A stretch of 64,000 nt of DNA from Bifidobacterium sp. Lineage in GTDB: Bacteria > Actinomycetota > Actinomycetes > Actinomycetales > Bifidobacteriaceae. The stretch is taken from the NCBI GenBank assembly GCA_022649135.1, contig JALCNP010000009.1, positions 32,060 to 96,059 of the forward strand, in the 5' to 3' direction. Both the position numbers and the translations under genes were made by a program. Shown one piece after another: positions 46,301 to 57,196 of the stretch (position 1 is its first letter; each line of letters begins with the position of its first letter). The notes beneath the pieces are model-generated. The model was not told the origin of the DNA. It saw only the letters and a program-made list of their open reading frames with translations, and made no database searches.

Positions 46301-46646
46301 CGCTCTGCGGCGTTCCACGAGGAGCCCAGTCTAGCAACACGGCTCGCCAATGGCGGGGATACGGGACGGGGATCGGAAGGCGTGCGTTCGCACGGTTCAA
46401 GCGGCGTCAGGAAGGCCGGCATGCCGGCCCGGGCGCGGATCCGCCGGGATGAAGGTGCGCGTCATCGGGCGCCGGAACGGATTCGACGGCGACTCGGGAT
46501 GTCCGCCATCCTATGGCCGCCCGGCAGGCTCGATGCCATTGCCGATGCGGTCGAACGCCCACGTCGGGCGCGACGTTCCCCGTTGGGCTGAATTGAGGAA
46601 AGCCACAGAATAATGTGGAAGCATCACGACGGTAGGGAGGCCGATG

Positions 46647-47183
46647 ATGACAGACAACAAGGCAATGGCACACAATGAGGAAGACAGGGAAGGCAACGGC
46701 ACCATCTACGACTTCGACGTCGCCGGACAGGACGGCTCGCGCACGAGCCTGTCGCGATATCGAGGCAAGGTGCTGCTGGTGGTGAACACGGCCACCGGAT
46801 GCGGATTCACCCCGCAGTATTCGGGTCTTGAGGCGCTGTACGAAAAATACCGCGACAGGGGTTTCGAGATCCTCGATTTCCCCTGCAACCAGTTCGCCGC
46901 CCAGGCTCCGGGAACGGACGAGCAGATCCATGGATTCTGCGTGGGCCGCTTCGCCATGACATTCCCTCAGTTCTCGAAGATCAAGGTGAACGGGAAGCAG
47001 GCCGATCCGCTGTACGTATGGCTCAAGCAGCAGAAAAAGGGAGTGGCCGGCGCGCGCATCACATGGAACTTCACCAAGTTTCTGGTGGATCGCGGCGGCC
47101 ATGTCGTCGATCGCTTCGCTCCCAAGACCACGCCCGAGCAGCTGGAGGAGCGGGTCGCCCGCCTGGTCGACGCCGCACAATGA
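46647..47183 (+). CDS. Glutathione peroxidase-family thiol peroxidase
   Basis: Thioredoxin-fold peroxidase reducing hydroperoxides, 178 residues. VVNTATGCGFTPQY contains the peroxidatic Cys 52 (Cys in place of selenocysteine); LDFPCNQF gives the Gln and second Cys, and WNFTKFLVDRGG gives the Trp-Asn of the catalytic tetrad. In bacteria lacking glutathione such enzymes usually take electrons from thioredoxin (family knowledge). The second of two adjacent ATGs is chosen for GGAGG spacing of 6. It lies 177 nt before ettA on the same strand. Confidence 0.95.
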   Translation: MTDNKAMAHNEEDREGNGTIYDFDVAGQDGSRTSLSRYRGKVLLVVNTATGCGFTPQYSGLEALYEKYRDRGFEILDFPCNQFAAQAPGTDEQIHGFCVGRFAMTFPQFSKIKVNGKQADPLYVWLKQQKKGVAGARITWNFTKFLVDRGGHVVDRFAPKTTPEQLEERVARLVDAAQ

Positions 47184-47360
47184 GTTCCGGGGTCAGGAAT
47201 GCGCGCCCCTGCCGCCGCGCATAGGCACGCCCATGTAGGATGGGTGGCGAAGGAGCCGGGGCCGCATGCGCCACGGACGCGTGACCGTCCGCATGAGCCG
47301 CAGCAGGCCCCTGCAAATCGACAAGCCGAAACACCTCGATGAATAAGGAACAAGACATAC

Positions 47361-49037
47361 ATGGCTGAGTTTGTATATCAGATGATTAAGGCGCGAAAGG
47401 CGTATGGGGACCGTGTGATCCTTGACGACGTGACGCTGAGCTTTCTGCCGGGAGCCAAAATCGGCGTGGTCGGACCCAACGGAATGGGCAAATCCACGCT
47501 GCTGAAGATCATGGCCGGACTGGAGACGGTCTCGAACGGCGAGGCGACTCTGACGCCGGGCTATTCCGTCGGAATCCTCCAGCAGGAGCCGCCGCTGGAC
47601 GAAACCAAGACGGTGGGAGAGAACATCAGGATGGCGTTCGGACCGATCGCCACGAAGGTCGCGCGATTCAACCAGATCGGCGAGGAGATGGCCGACCCCG
47701 ATGCGGACGTGGACGCCCTGATGGACGAGATGGGAACCCTGCAGACGCAGATCGACGCCGCGAACGGCTGGGACATCGACTCCCAGCTCGAGCAGGCCAT
47801 GGATGCCCTCCAGTGCCCCGACCCCGACACGCCGGTCACGGTCTGCTCGGGCGGCGAGCGCCGCCGCGTCGCTTTGTGCAGGCTCCTGCTCGAGGCCCCC
47901 GATCTGCTGCTGCTTGACGAGCCGACCAACCATCTCGACGCCGAATCGATCCTGTGGCTTGAGCAGTTCCTGCACCAGTACAAGGGCGCGGTCATCGCCG
48001 TCACCCACGACCGATACTTCATGGACAACGTCGCCGAATGGATATGCGAGGTCGACCGGGGAAAGCTCTACCCCTACAAGGGCAACTACAGCACATATCT
48101 GGAGACGAAGGCCAAGCGCATGGAGATCCAGGGCGCCAAAGACGCCAAGCTCGCCCGCAGGCTGAAAAACGAGCTCGACTGGGTCAGATCCTCCCCCAAG
48201 GCCAGGCAGGCGAAGAACAAGGCGCGCCTGGAACGCTACGACCAGATGGAGCAGGAGTCGCGCAACTCGAAGAAGCTCGACTTCTCCGAGATCCAGATTC
48301 CGCCGGGGCCGCGACTGGGGTCGCTTGTGCTCGAGGCGAAGCATATACATAAGGCATTCGGCGACCGCGTCCTTATCGACGACCTGTCGTTCACCCTGCC
48401 CCGAAACGGCATCGTCGGCGTCATCGGCCCCAACGGGGTCGGCAAATCGACGCTGTTCAAAACCATCGTCGGCCTGGAGGCGCTCACCTCCGGCGACCTT
48501 ACCATCGGCGACACGGTGAAGATCTCCTACGTGGATCAGAACAGGGAGGGGCTTGATCCGAACAAGAACCTGTGGGAGGCGGTGTCCGGGGGCCTCGACT
48601 ACATGGAGGTCGGGGGCATCGAGGTACCGACACGGGCCTATGTCGCCAGCTTCGGCTTCAAGGGGTCCGACCAGCAGAAGATGACCGGGGTTCTTTCCGG
48701 AGGCGAGCGCAACCGTCTGAATCTGGCGCTGACCCTCAAACAGGGCGGGAACCTTCTTCTGCTGGATGAGCCCACGAACGATCTGGATGTCGAGACCCTG
48801 GAATCCCTGGAGAACGCGCTTCTCGAATTCCCGGGCTGCGCGGTCGTGATATCCCATGACCGTTGGTTCCTCGATCGCATCGCCACCCATATCCTCGCGT
48901 GGGAGGGAACCGATGAGAACCCGGCCCACTGGTACTGGTTCGAGGGGAACTTCCAGGCCTATCAGGAGAACAAGGTGGCCAGGCTGGGCGAGGAGGCGTC
49001 GCGCCCTCACCGCCTGCACAGGAAACTGACACGCTAG
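47361..49037 (+). CDS. ettA: Energy-dependent translational throttle protein EttA (ABC-F)
   Basis: Cytosolic ABC-F ATPase that binds the ribosomal E site and gates the first elongation steps according to ATP level. 558 residues. Two ABC cassettes: GPNGMGKST (38-46) with CSGGERRRVALCRLLLEAPDLLLLDEPTNHLDAESI, then GPNGVGKST (about 356) with LSGGERNRLNLAL and LLLDEPTNDLD. The linker with KAKRMEIQGAKDAKLARRLKNELDWVRSSPKARQAKNKARLE is the P-site tRNA interaction motif. AAGGAA lies upstream of the ATG. No resistance context is visible. Confidence 0.97.
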   Translation: MAEFVYQMIKARKAYGDRVILDDVTLSFLPGAKIGVVGPNGMGKSTLLKIMAGLETVSNGEATLTPGYSVGILQQEPPLDETKTVGENIRMAFGPIATKVARFNQIGEEMADPDADVDALMDEMGTLQTQIDAANGWDIDSQLEQAMDALQCPDPDTPVTVCSGGERRRVALCRLLLEAPDLLLLDEPTNHLDAESILWLEQFLHQYKGAVIAVTHDRYFMDNVAEWICEVDRGKLYPYKGNYSTYLETKAKRMEIQGAKDAKLARRLKNELDWVRSSPKARQAKNKARLERYDQMEQESRNSKKLDFSEIQIPPGPRLGSLVLEAKHIHKAFGDRVLIDDLSFTLPRNGIVGVIGPNGVGKSTLFKTIVGLEALTSGDLTIGDTVKISYVDQNREGLDPNKNLWEAVSGGLDYMEVGGIEVPTRAYVASFGFKGSDQQKMTGVLSGGERNRLNLALTLKQGGNLLLLDEPTNDLDVETLESLENALLEFPGCAVVISHDRWFLDRIATHILAWEGTDENPAHWYWFEGNFQAYQENKVARLGEEASRPHRLHRKLTR

Positions 49038-49255
49038 CGCCAGGATGATAAGGTCGGGGGCGTCGGATTCATGCAATTGCAAAGAAGATGTTTCGCGATT
49101 GTGAGCTTATGGGCCGGATGCGGCGATTACCTAACATCGCATTCATCTGGCTCATACCGTCGTTACATGACGGCGAGGTGGGCTTTACCTGCCGACGATA
49201 GACTGCTTGGCATGCAGGGCGTAAGCGACATATGAAGTGAAATCGAGGATCTGTT

Positions 49256-50215
49256 ATGACGCAGACTGACAACGTTACACCTTTGGAGCATCTGATTCGG
49301 GTGCTCAGACTGGGCGAGCCGTCGGAATACCGCGGACACACCTATCTCAATGGGGAAAGCCTGTACTTCCCGACCGGACGCGTCTACGGCGGGCAGGTCA
49401 TCGCCCAGTCGATGATCGCCGCATCGAAAACGGTCAGCCCCAGCAGGCTGCCCCATTCCGTCCACGGCTACTTCGTCACGGCGGGGGATATTCGGCAGGA
49501 TCTGCTTTTCGACGTCGAGTCGCTGCATGACGGCCGCTCGTTCTCCGCGCGCCGCGTGAACGTCACCCAATCGAGGGGCCCCATCCTCAGCGCCATGGCA
49601 AGCTTCCAGGAGCAGGGGCAGGACGGCGTCGAATTCGCCGACGCCATGCCGCAGGACGTCGCCGAACCCGAATCGCTGAAAAGCGCCAAGGACCTTATGA
49701 CCCCCTATGCCGAGAAATCCCCCTTCGCGAACTATTACGCCGAGAAATCCCCCTTCGACATCCGCCACGCCACCCCGACCATCATGCTGGGCGCGGATCG
49801 CGACAGTGCGCGCAACGACAGCGGCAGACAGCTCGTGTGGATGAGGGCGGACGGCAAGGTGGATTGCTCCCAGGTCATGCATCGGGCGATTCTGGCGCTG
49901 GAATGCGACCAGGTGATGATGGAGCCTGTTCTGCGAAGGGCCGGACTGAGCATGTCGACACCGGGCATATCCTTCGCGTCCCTGGACCATTCCATGTGGT
50001 GGTACCGCGACATCGACATCAACCAGTGGCATCTCTATGTGCAGGACACTCCGACGGCGGCCCACGGACGGGGGCTGGGTGTTGCCAAGGTCTACTCCCA
50101 GGACGGTGAACTCGTAGCCGCCATGGCGCAGGAGGCAATGGTCCGGGTGCCCGGAGCCGGCACACCTCCACGCATCCCTGCCGCTGCGCACGCCGCCGAG
50201 CGCACGCAGCGGTAA
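49256..50215 (+). CDS. tesB: Acyl-CoA thioesterase II
   Basis: Double-hotdog thioesterase hydrolysing acyl-CoA to free acid and CoA. 319 residues. YFPTGRVYGGQVIAQSMIAASKTV is the N-terminal hotdog signature and FASLDHSMWWYRD the second-domain Asp-His region; a C-terminal GRGLGVAKVYSQDGELVAAMAQEAMVRV follows. Oddity: a 30-bp tandem duplication encodes YAEKSPF twice at about residues 151-167. GAGGATC lies before the ATG. The 218-nt gap 49038-49255 after ettA holds no gene. Confidence 0.93.
   Translation: MTQTDNVTPLEHLIRVLRLGEPSEYRGHTYLNGESLYFPTGRVYGGQVIAQSMIAASKTVSPSRLPHSVHGYFVTAGDIRQDLLFDVESLHDGRSFSARRVNVTQSRGPILSAMASFQEQGQDGVEFADAMPQDVAEPESLKSAKDLMTPYAEKSPFANYYAEKSPFDIRHATPTIMLGADRDSARNDSGRQLVWMRADGKVDCSQVMHRAILALECDQVMMEPVLRRAGLSMSTPGISFASLDHSMWWYRDIDINQWHLYVQDTPTAAHGRGLGVAKVYSQDGELVAAMAQEAMVRVPGAGTPPRIPAAAHAAERTQR
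49706..49757 (+). repeat. Tandem duplication (30-bp period) inside tesB
   Basis: GCCGAGAAATCCCCCTTCG occurs at 49709-49727 and 49739-49757, preceded in both by TAT or TAC, giving YAEKSPF twice with a 10-residue period. The unit keeps frame and lies in a surface-type loop between the two hotdog folds. Confidence 0.9.
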
Positions 50216-50242
50216 TGACCCCGCCTGAGTCCATTGCCGTTC

Positions 50243-50308
50243 CACGGCGTAGGCCGTGCTGTTCCGTGACATGCTGTGTAGTGCCCAGTGCCGGTGCGGT
50301 ACCGCACC
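50243..50308. terminator. Hairpins between tesB and the DUF3180 gene
   Basis: In the 154-nt gap between convergent genes, CACGGC/GCCGTG (50243-50258, 4-nt loop) and a 16-bp palindrome GGTGCGGTACCGCACC (50293-50308) can each form hairpins. They are the only terminator candidates for either gene. Confidence 0.5.
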
Positions 50309-50369
50309 ACGACCAGTACGGCCGGATGTGAAGGCATGCCCCTGTGGGGCGACGGGGGCCATGCGGGGT

Positions 50370-50891
50370 TTATGCAGCGGGCTGAGCCAGTCCCCGTCCT
50401 TTGCGCGCCTTGACCATGTCCGGGCTCTCCGGCCCGTTGTTCGGGGGAAGCTGACACAGCCATTCGGATATTATCCCGACGATCATATCCGCGAGGCACA
50501 CGCCGGCCGTGACCGCGCATTCAAGAATCGCCTTGGAATAGAACGGGGCGTCGGCATGGGACAGGCTCATAAGCAGCTGCCCCGCATACCATCCGGCCAG
50601 CGCGGCGCCGGCTATGCCCAGCGCCTTGGCAAGAACAAGGGTATACACGGCCCTGAGCGGGTTCATGGTCCCCGTCCGTTTACGGGGATCCGTCGTCGCG
50701 TATTTGTGAACCTGCAGCGCCAGAACAAGCACCACCAGGCCAAGAAGCGCCAACAGTGCGGGAACGAACAGGGGCGCCCCGATAAGCGCCAGCCCGGATC
50801 GTTCATCGTACGCAACCAGCCCTATGCCGCACAGCAGCCCCAGCACGATGGAGATGAGGTAGTACCACCAGGGGGTTCGTCTTGCGCTCAT
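50370..50891 (-). CDS. DUF3180 family membrane protein
   Basis: 173 residues with four hydrophobic segments, beginning MSARRTPWWYYLISIVLGLLCGIGLVAY. RAVYTLVLAKALGIAGAALAGWYAG is characteristic of the actinobacterial DUF3180 family, normally encoded last in the folate cluster. The ATG overlaps the TGA of the FolK-like gene by 4 nt (ATGA), so they are translationally coupled. Function unknown. Its conserved position next to folate and ftsH genes is why it is recognisable here. Confidence 0.88.
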   Translation of the reverse strand: MSARRTPWWYYLISIVLGLLCGIGLVAYDERSGLALIGAPLFVPALLALLGLVVLVLALQVHKYATTDPRKRTGTMNPLRAVYTLVLAKALGIAGAALAGWYAGQLLMSLSHADAPFYSKAILECAVTAGVCLADMIVGIISEWLCQLPPNNGPESPDMVKARKGRGLAQPAA

Positions 50892-51628
50892 AAGTCGGCT
50901 CCAATAATCCAATTGTCCGAAAGCATGCCGACCCGCATGGCATCGGGGGCGCTGGCCAGCAGGAAGGATACCCGATCCTTGCCCAGGGTGGCATCGGGAT
51001 CCATGTCGAACCACGGGGCCAGAACGGCGGCGCTGAGATTCGAGCGTCCTGAGGGATGGTCGCCGCCCCCGGCTTCGGTCCGCTCCCCCCTGACATCCAC
51101 GATGTCCATGGAGAGCATGCCCTCATGGGTGTCGGCGATGGTGCGCAGGACGCCGGCAAGCTCGGAGGGGGCCAACCGCGTCGCAATCTGCATGACGGCC
51201 GCCATGGAGTCGGGGCCGTCGAGATTGCTGACATGGTACAGGGGCGATATGCCCTCCACCTGATTGCCCACCACGGCATCGACGGCCACCACGGCCGAAC
51301 GGAAGAGGCGCTCCGCGCCGCTGGATCGGCTCTGCATGGAGATGACGGCGGCATGCTCCTGCGGCGCCGACGGCGCATCCCTCTCCTCGCCGGGAGAGTC
51401 GGTGCCGCTCCCTGCATCCGGGCAGCCGAGGATGTGCACGCGAATATTGCCGCGCGCTATGCGTGAGGCATCGCCGCCCTCACCCACACTCACGTCGATG
51501 TGCAGACCCTTGCGCAGAGCCTGCAGCGCTCCTCGATCCATTCCGTCGACGGCGATGGTCACGTCACATGACAACGCGGGGTCGGCTCCATCCCCCGCCA
51601 CATCCCCCGCGTCGCATACCGTTCTCAT
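50888..51628 (-). CDS. Degenerate FolK-like protein (hydroxymethyldihydropterin pyrophosphokinase remnant)
   Basis: 246 residues. The C-terminal 140 align in order with FolK: FRSAVVAVDAVVGNQVEGISPLYHVSNLDGPDSMAAVMQIATRLAP, then LSMDIVDVRG at the place of the metal-binding DLDIL, then VLAPWFDMDPDATLG. The N-terminal GSNLG loop and the RWGPR/RTLD arginines are not recognisable, and the first 100 residues are low-complexity and unlike FolB. In Actinobacteria folE, folP and folB usually lie between ftsH and folK; here none is present. It may be a decayed enzyme or one with a changed role. It starts 10 nt after ftsH ends and overlaps DUF3180. Confidence 0.65.
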   Translation of the reverse strand: MRTVCDAGDVAGDGADPALSCDVTIAVDGMDRGALQALRKGLHIDVSVGEGGDASRIARGNIRVHILGCPDAGSGTDSPGEERDAPSAPQEHAAVISMQSRSSGAERLFRSAVVAVDAVVGNQVEGISPLYHVSNLDGPDSMAAVMQIATRLAPSELAGVLRTIADTHEGMLSMDIVDVRGERTEAGGGDHPSGRSNLSAAVLAPWFDMDPDATLGKDRVSFLLASAPDAMRVGMLSDNWIIGADL

Positions 51629-51638
51629 ATCTGGTTCT

Positions 51639-53722
<2,084 letters not shown>

Positions 53723-53726
<4 letters not shown>

Positions 53727-54286
53727 GCATGTTCTCCTTGATACACTTCCGGCTTGAGTACCGCGATCGAGTCCAGATTTCGGAAGCGCTCATTGTAATC
53801 CAGACCAAATCCGACCGCAAACTCATCAGGGATGTCATATCCCTTGTATTTCACCGCCACGTTAACCTCACGTCTGGAAGGTTTTTCCAACAGCGCAAAC
53901 ACCTCCACCGACGCGGCACCGCGACGCTGCATCTCCTGGACAAGCCATCCGAGCGTACGACCTGAATCAACGATATCCTCGACGATAAGAATGTGCCTGC
54001 CGCGAACATCGGCGGAAAGATCCTGACGCACCGTGATCCTCCCGCTGCTGGAGGTCCCGGATCCATAGCTGGACAGACTCATGAAATCCATCTGCACCGG
54101 TATGCTCAGCGCCTGGGAGAAGGCGGCCATGGTGTTGACCGCCCCCTTGAGCACGGCGATGAGCACAAGATCCTTATTGCGGTAGTCCTCGCTCACCTGT
54201 GCGGCCACCTGGGCGATCTTTCTTTCTATCTGGGCCTTGCTGACCAGTTCATGGTCAATTTCATCTTGGACATCAGCGATTTGCAT
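53723..54286 (-). CDS. hpt: Hypoxanthine phosphoribosyltransferase
   Basis: Purine salvage enzyme converting hypoxanthine or guanine plus PRPP to IMP or GMP. 187 residues. The PRPP-binding loop is IVEDIVDSGRTL (101-112), with LIAVLKGAVNTM and FMSLSSYGSGT upstream and DIPDEFAVGFGLDYNERFRN near the end. The start MQIADVQDEIDHEL at 54286 matches the family; the longer frame and a start three codons earlier (54295) are less likely. It overlaps the end of tilS by 14 nt and ftsH by 4 nt. Confidence 0.96.
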
Positions 54287-55490
54287 GAAGACCATCTTGG
54301 CACAGGCGAATGACGTGTTTCTGGCGTAATGCTGAATAACCGCTGGGAAGGGACACGGCGCCCTGCCCATGCCAGTCTGCGATGAGCGCGTCAATCGCCT
54401 CGACATGCCGCGATGTCACGGGCAGTCCGATCGACGAGAGGACATGGGCGATGACGCGCAGCCGAATCGCCGGATGCACGTTCTCCAGCTCACCCACGCG
54501 CAGCTCGACCCCACCCGCGCCCGTCCCCGAACCGTCGCATCCGCCCCCGCATGAGTCCGACGCGCCGACGGGACCGTCGGGCGTTTCCGCGGAACCACCC
54601 CCTCCGGACTCGCCGCAGCGATCCGGTCCCGGCGAGCCCTGAGCGGACACGAGGCGCACCGCCCTGCGTGACACCTCGTCGCATCGGGCATCGAGGTAGG
54701 CCTTGTCAAGGGAGGCTATTCTCGCGCCCTGGGCAAGATGCGAGACGATGTCCTCCCCGGTGAACCTGCGCAGGTACGGCATAAGGTCGTGCCGCACCCG
54801 GGACCGCAGCGGGTATTGCACGGGCAACGGCTCATCGGAGCGGATCGAGTCCCCGTTGGTGGGATCGTCCCACCATTCCAGTCCAAGGTCACGGCAGATT
54901 CCGGTCGTCTGGTCGCGGGTGAGATCCAGAAACGGCCGGAGGAACAGCACCCCACCGCGAACGAAGGAGCGTGGCATCCCCGCCATCGCATCCAGGCCAC
55001 TGCTTCTCATCACATCGATGAGAACACTCTCCGCCTGATCGTTGCGTGTGTGGGCCAGCAGCACCGCCCTCGCTCGCCGACTCTTCGCCTCATCGATTAT
55101 GGCCGAATACCGGGCGTCACGCGCCGCCGCCTCCGTGCCTCTCGATGATGGGGGCACGTGGACGGCGCGCACCGCGACAGGATCGAGACCCGCGTCGAGG
55201 CAGCGGGATCGCGTTTCACACGCGACCGTGGCGGAATCGTCCTGGAGCCCGTGATCGACGATCACCGCACCGCATCTAAGCCCCAGGGCGGCGCAGACGG
55301 TTCTCGACACGACTGCGAGAGCCAGGGAATCCCGACCCCCCGAACAGGCGACAAGAACGAGAGGGGCGCCGACGGAGGGCTCATGGACTCCGTGGCGGGA
55401 GAAAAGCTCGGACTGGCGGCCCAGGCCATTGGACTCCAGCATGGCGCGGACATCACCGATCGCATGGCGCAGACGAGAGGAATACACCAT
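54273..55490 (-). CDS. tilS: tRNA(Ile)-lysidine synthase
   Basis: Adds lysine to C34 of the CAU-anticodon tRNA-Ile2 so that it reads AUA. 405 residues. The PP-loop SGGRDS (50-55) binds ATP, GLRCGAVIVDHGLQ and VLLAHTRNDQAESVLIDVMRSSG continue the N-type ATPase core, and the tail has GQGAVSLPSGYSALR. A Gly/Ser-rich insert (about 295-320, ESGGGGSAETPDG) looks disordered. It starts 4 nt after dacB stops and overlaps hpt. A CAU-anticodon tRNA, a possible substrate, is encoded at 5958-6034. Confidence 0.95.
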   Translation of the reverse strand: MVYSSRLRHAIGDVRAMLESNGLGRQSELFSRHGVHEPSVGAPLVLVACSGGRDSLALAVVSRTVCAALGLRCGAVIVDHGLQDDSATVACETRSRCLDAGLDPVAVRAVHVPPSSRGTEAAARDARYSAIIDEAKSRRARAVLLAHTRNDQAESVLIDVMRSSGLDAMAGMPRSFVRGGVLFLRPFLDLTRDQTTGICRDLGLEWWDDPTNGDSIRSDEPLPVQYPLRSRVRHDLMPYLRRFTGEDIVSHLAQGARIASLDKAYLDARCDEVSRRAVRLVSAQGSPGPDRCGESGGGGSAETPDGPVGASDSCGGGCDGSGTGAGGVELRVGELENVHPAIRLRVIAHVLSSIGLPVTSRHVEAIDALIADWHGQGAVSLPSGYSALRQKHVIRLCQDGLHANR

Positions 55491-55494
55491 GCGA

Positions 55495-57138
55495 TCACAG
55501 CCCCGCGAGACCGGATACGAAGGTGTCGATGGCGGTTCTGGTCTTCTCGTAATCCTGGGGATTGTTGACTATCACGGCGAATGCCAGAACGGAGGAATTC
55601 GTGCGGGACACGTTGCCCGCCATCGAGGTGACGGAATCGAGGCTGCCGGTCTTCACCCTCAGCAGCCCTGCCGCCTGGGGGTCGGCAAGTCTGTTCAGCG
55701 CGGTCCCCACCAGGCCGGGGACCGACAGTCCCTCCGCCGCCGCAGCGGCACCGTCGGGACGAAGGTTGCGCGCCTGAACGGCGGCGAGCGTGGCCACGCT
55801 CACCGTCGACCCCGGAGACAGGCCGCAGCAATCGGCCATGGTCAGGCCATCGGTGTCGATGCCCAGCGCGGAGAGTGTCGAGGTCACGGCGGAGACGGCA
55901 CCCTGCGGGGAGTTGTCGTCCCCCTTCTTGAGCGCGGTGAGTCTGCCGAACTCCTCGGCGAGGGTGTTGTCGGAGTGACGCAGCAGGAACGCCATCACCT
56001 GACTGAGCGGGGCCGAGCTGACGTGGGTGATCGGGGACAGCCCCGCCGGGACGGTTCCCTCCTGAACGTCGCCCTGGACCGTGATCCCCTGCTCCCGGAG
56101 ACGTTGCGCGAAGACACGTGCGGCGTCCCCGGCGGGTTGAGTCGACAGCTGGGGATAGTCGTCGAAGGTGTCGGGATCGGCGGGGCGGGAGCCGGAACCC
56201 CACTGGCGCCCGCCGTCGACCGCCATGGAGGATATGCCCGTATAGTAGCGGTTCTGGGGATTGTTCGTCGCGATGTTCGAAGGGTATCTCTGCGACCCGA
56301 ACAGGGAGTCGTCATAGTGGAGCTTCACCGAGGTGATCCCGCGCTCGCGCAAAGCGCCCGCCGTCTGTTGCGCCAACGTGCCCAGACCCGCATGACCGTT
56401 GATGTGGGAGGCATCGCTGTGGAAGGACCCCAGGAGCATATCCCCGTTGCCTTTCAGGACCAGTGTGGCGGTTCCGCCGCGAGGCTGGTTGAGATAGACC
56501 TGGGTGTCAAGGGTGCCGCCCATGTCGAGCGTCGACGCCGCCGCCAGCACCGTGAGCGTTTTGAGTGTCGACGCGGGTTCCCGTGCATGGCGCGGATCAT
56601 GACCGGCCACGATCCGCCCCTGCGCATTGGCGATGGCTATGGAGAAATCGGTCCCGACGGCATCGTTGGCCTCGAACTGCGCGATGAGGGCATTCGCCTT
56701 GGAGGTGCTGATGGGAATGTCCTCGTTCGCCTTGCCGGCGAGAACACCTGCGGGGATGGCCGTTTTCGGCTGCGCATACGTGGGATGCACCACTGCGGAG
56801 TCGGTAAGCACACCCGGTGTGACGTCCATGATGTCCGCCCAGGCATAGGCGGAAACGAACAGAACCGTCGTCACGCACGACAGGACGATTCTCAGTATGC
56901 GACGATTGCGGAGGGGATGTCGAGCCTCGTGGGTGGCAACGGACGTGGCGGCGCAAACAGAGGGTGTGGCGCAAACGGGTGCCGCGGAAGGTCCTGTGGG
57001 AACGGATGCGGCCTGTGGCGTCGCGGGCGGGTCGATTCCCTCGCCCTCCCCCCGCGACGCCGCCGCGGATGAAGACGGGGACGGCCCGGATGGGACACCG
57101 TCGGTGCTGTCATGATCATGCGATTGCGTTGCCGCCAC
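55495..57138 (-). CDS. dacB: D-alanyl-D-alanine carboxypeptidase / endopeptidase (PBP4, peptidase S13)
   Basis: Cell-wall low-molecular-weight penicillin-binding protein. 547 residues from GTG 57138, chosen because AAAGGAG lies 7 nt upstream; the open frame continues to 57255 without a ribosome site. An unusually long cytosolic N-terminus (about 80 residues, Ser/Pro/Ala-rich) precedes one membrane segment (82-100). Active-site motifs: ASTLK (Ser 190, Lys 193), HSDNTLAEE (SxN) and RVKTGSLDSV (KTG). It is first gene of the dacB-tilS-hpt-ftsH run. Confidence 0.94.
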   Translation of the reverse strand: MAATQSHDHDSTDGVPSGPSPSSSAAASRGEGEGIDPPATPQAASVPTGPSAAPVCATPSVCAATSVATHEARHPLRNRRILRIVLSCVTTVLFVSAYAWADIMDVTPGVLTDSAVVHPTYAQPKTAIPAGVLAGKANEDIPISTSKANALIAQFEANDAVGTDFSIAIANAQGRIVAGHDPRHAREPASTLKTLTVLAAASTLDMGGTLDTQVYLNQPRGGTATLVLKGNGDMLLGSFHSDASHINGHAGLGTLAQQTAGALRERGITSVKLHYDDSLFGSQRYPSNIATNNPQNRYYTGISSMAVDGGRQWGSGSRPADPDTFDDYPQLSTQPAGDAARVFAQRLREQGITVQGDVQEGTVPAGLSPITHVSSAPLSQVMAFLLRHSDNTLAEEFGRLTALKKGDDNSPQGAVSAVTSTLSALGIDTDGLTMADCCGLSPGSTVSVATLAAVQARNLRPDGAAAAAEGLSVPGLVGTALNRLADPQAAGLLRVKTGSLDSVTSMAGNVSRTNSSVLAFAVIVNNPQDYEKTRTAIDTFVSGLAGL

Positions 57139-57196
57139 TCTTGTGCTCCTTTGACCCCGTATCGATGCACGGATGCCGATGACCGCGGCCCCTGGC

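Noticed and set aside
47361..49037. ABC-F antibiotic-resistance protein
   Set aside because: Length, linker sequence and both cassettes match the housekeeping EttA type, not ARE-type resistance proteins.
47193..49082. 629-codon reverse frame opposite ettA
   Set aside because: Leu/Val/Asp-rich shadow frame with no family features; ettA is unmistakable on the other strand.
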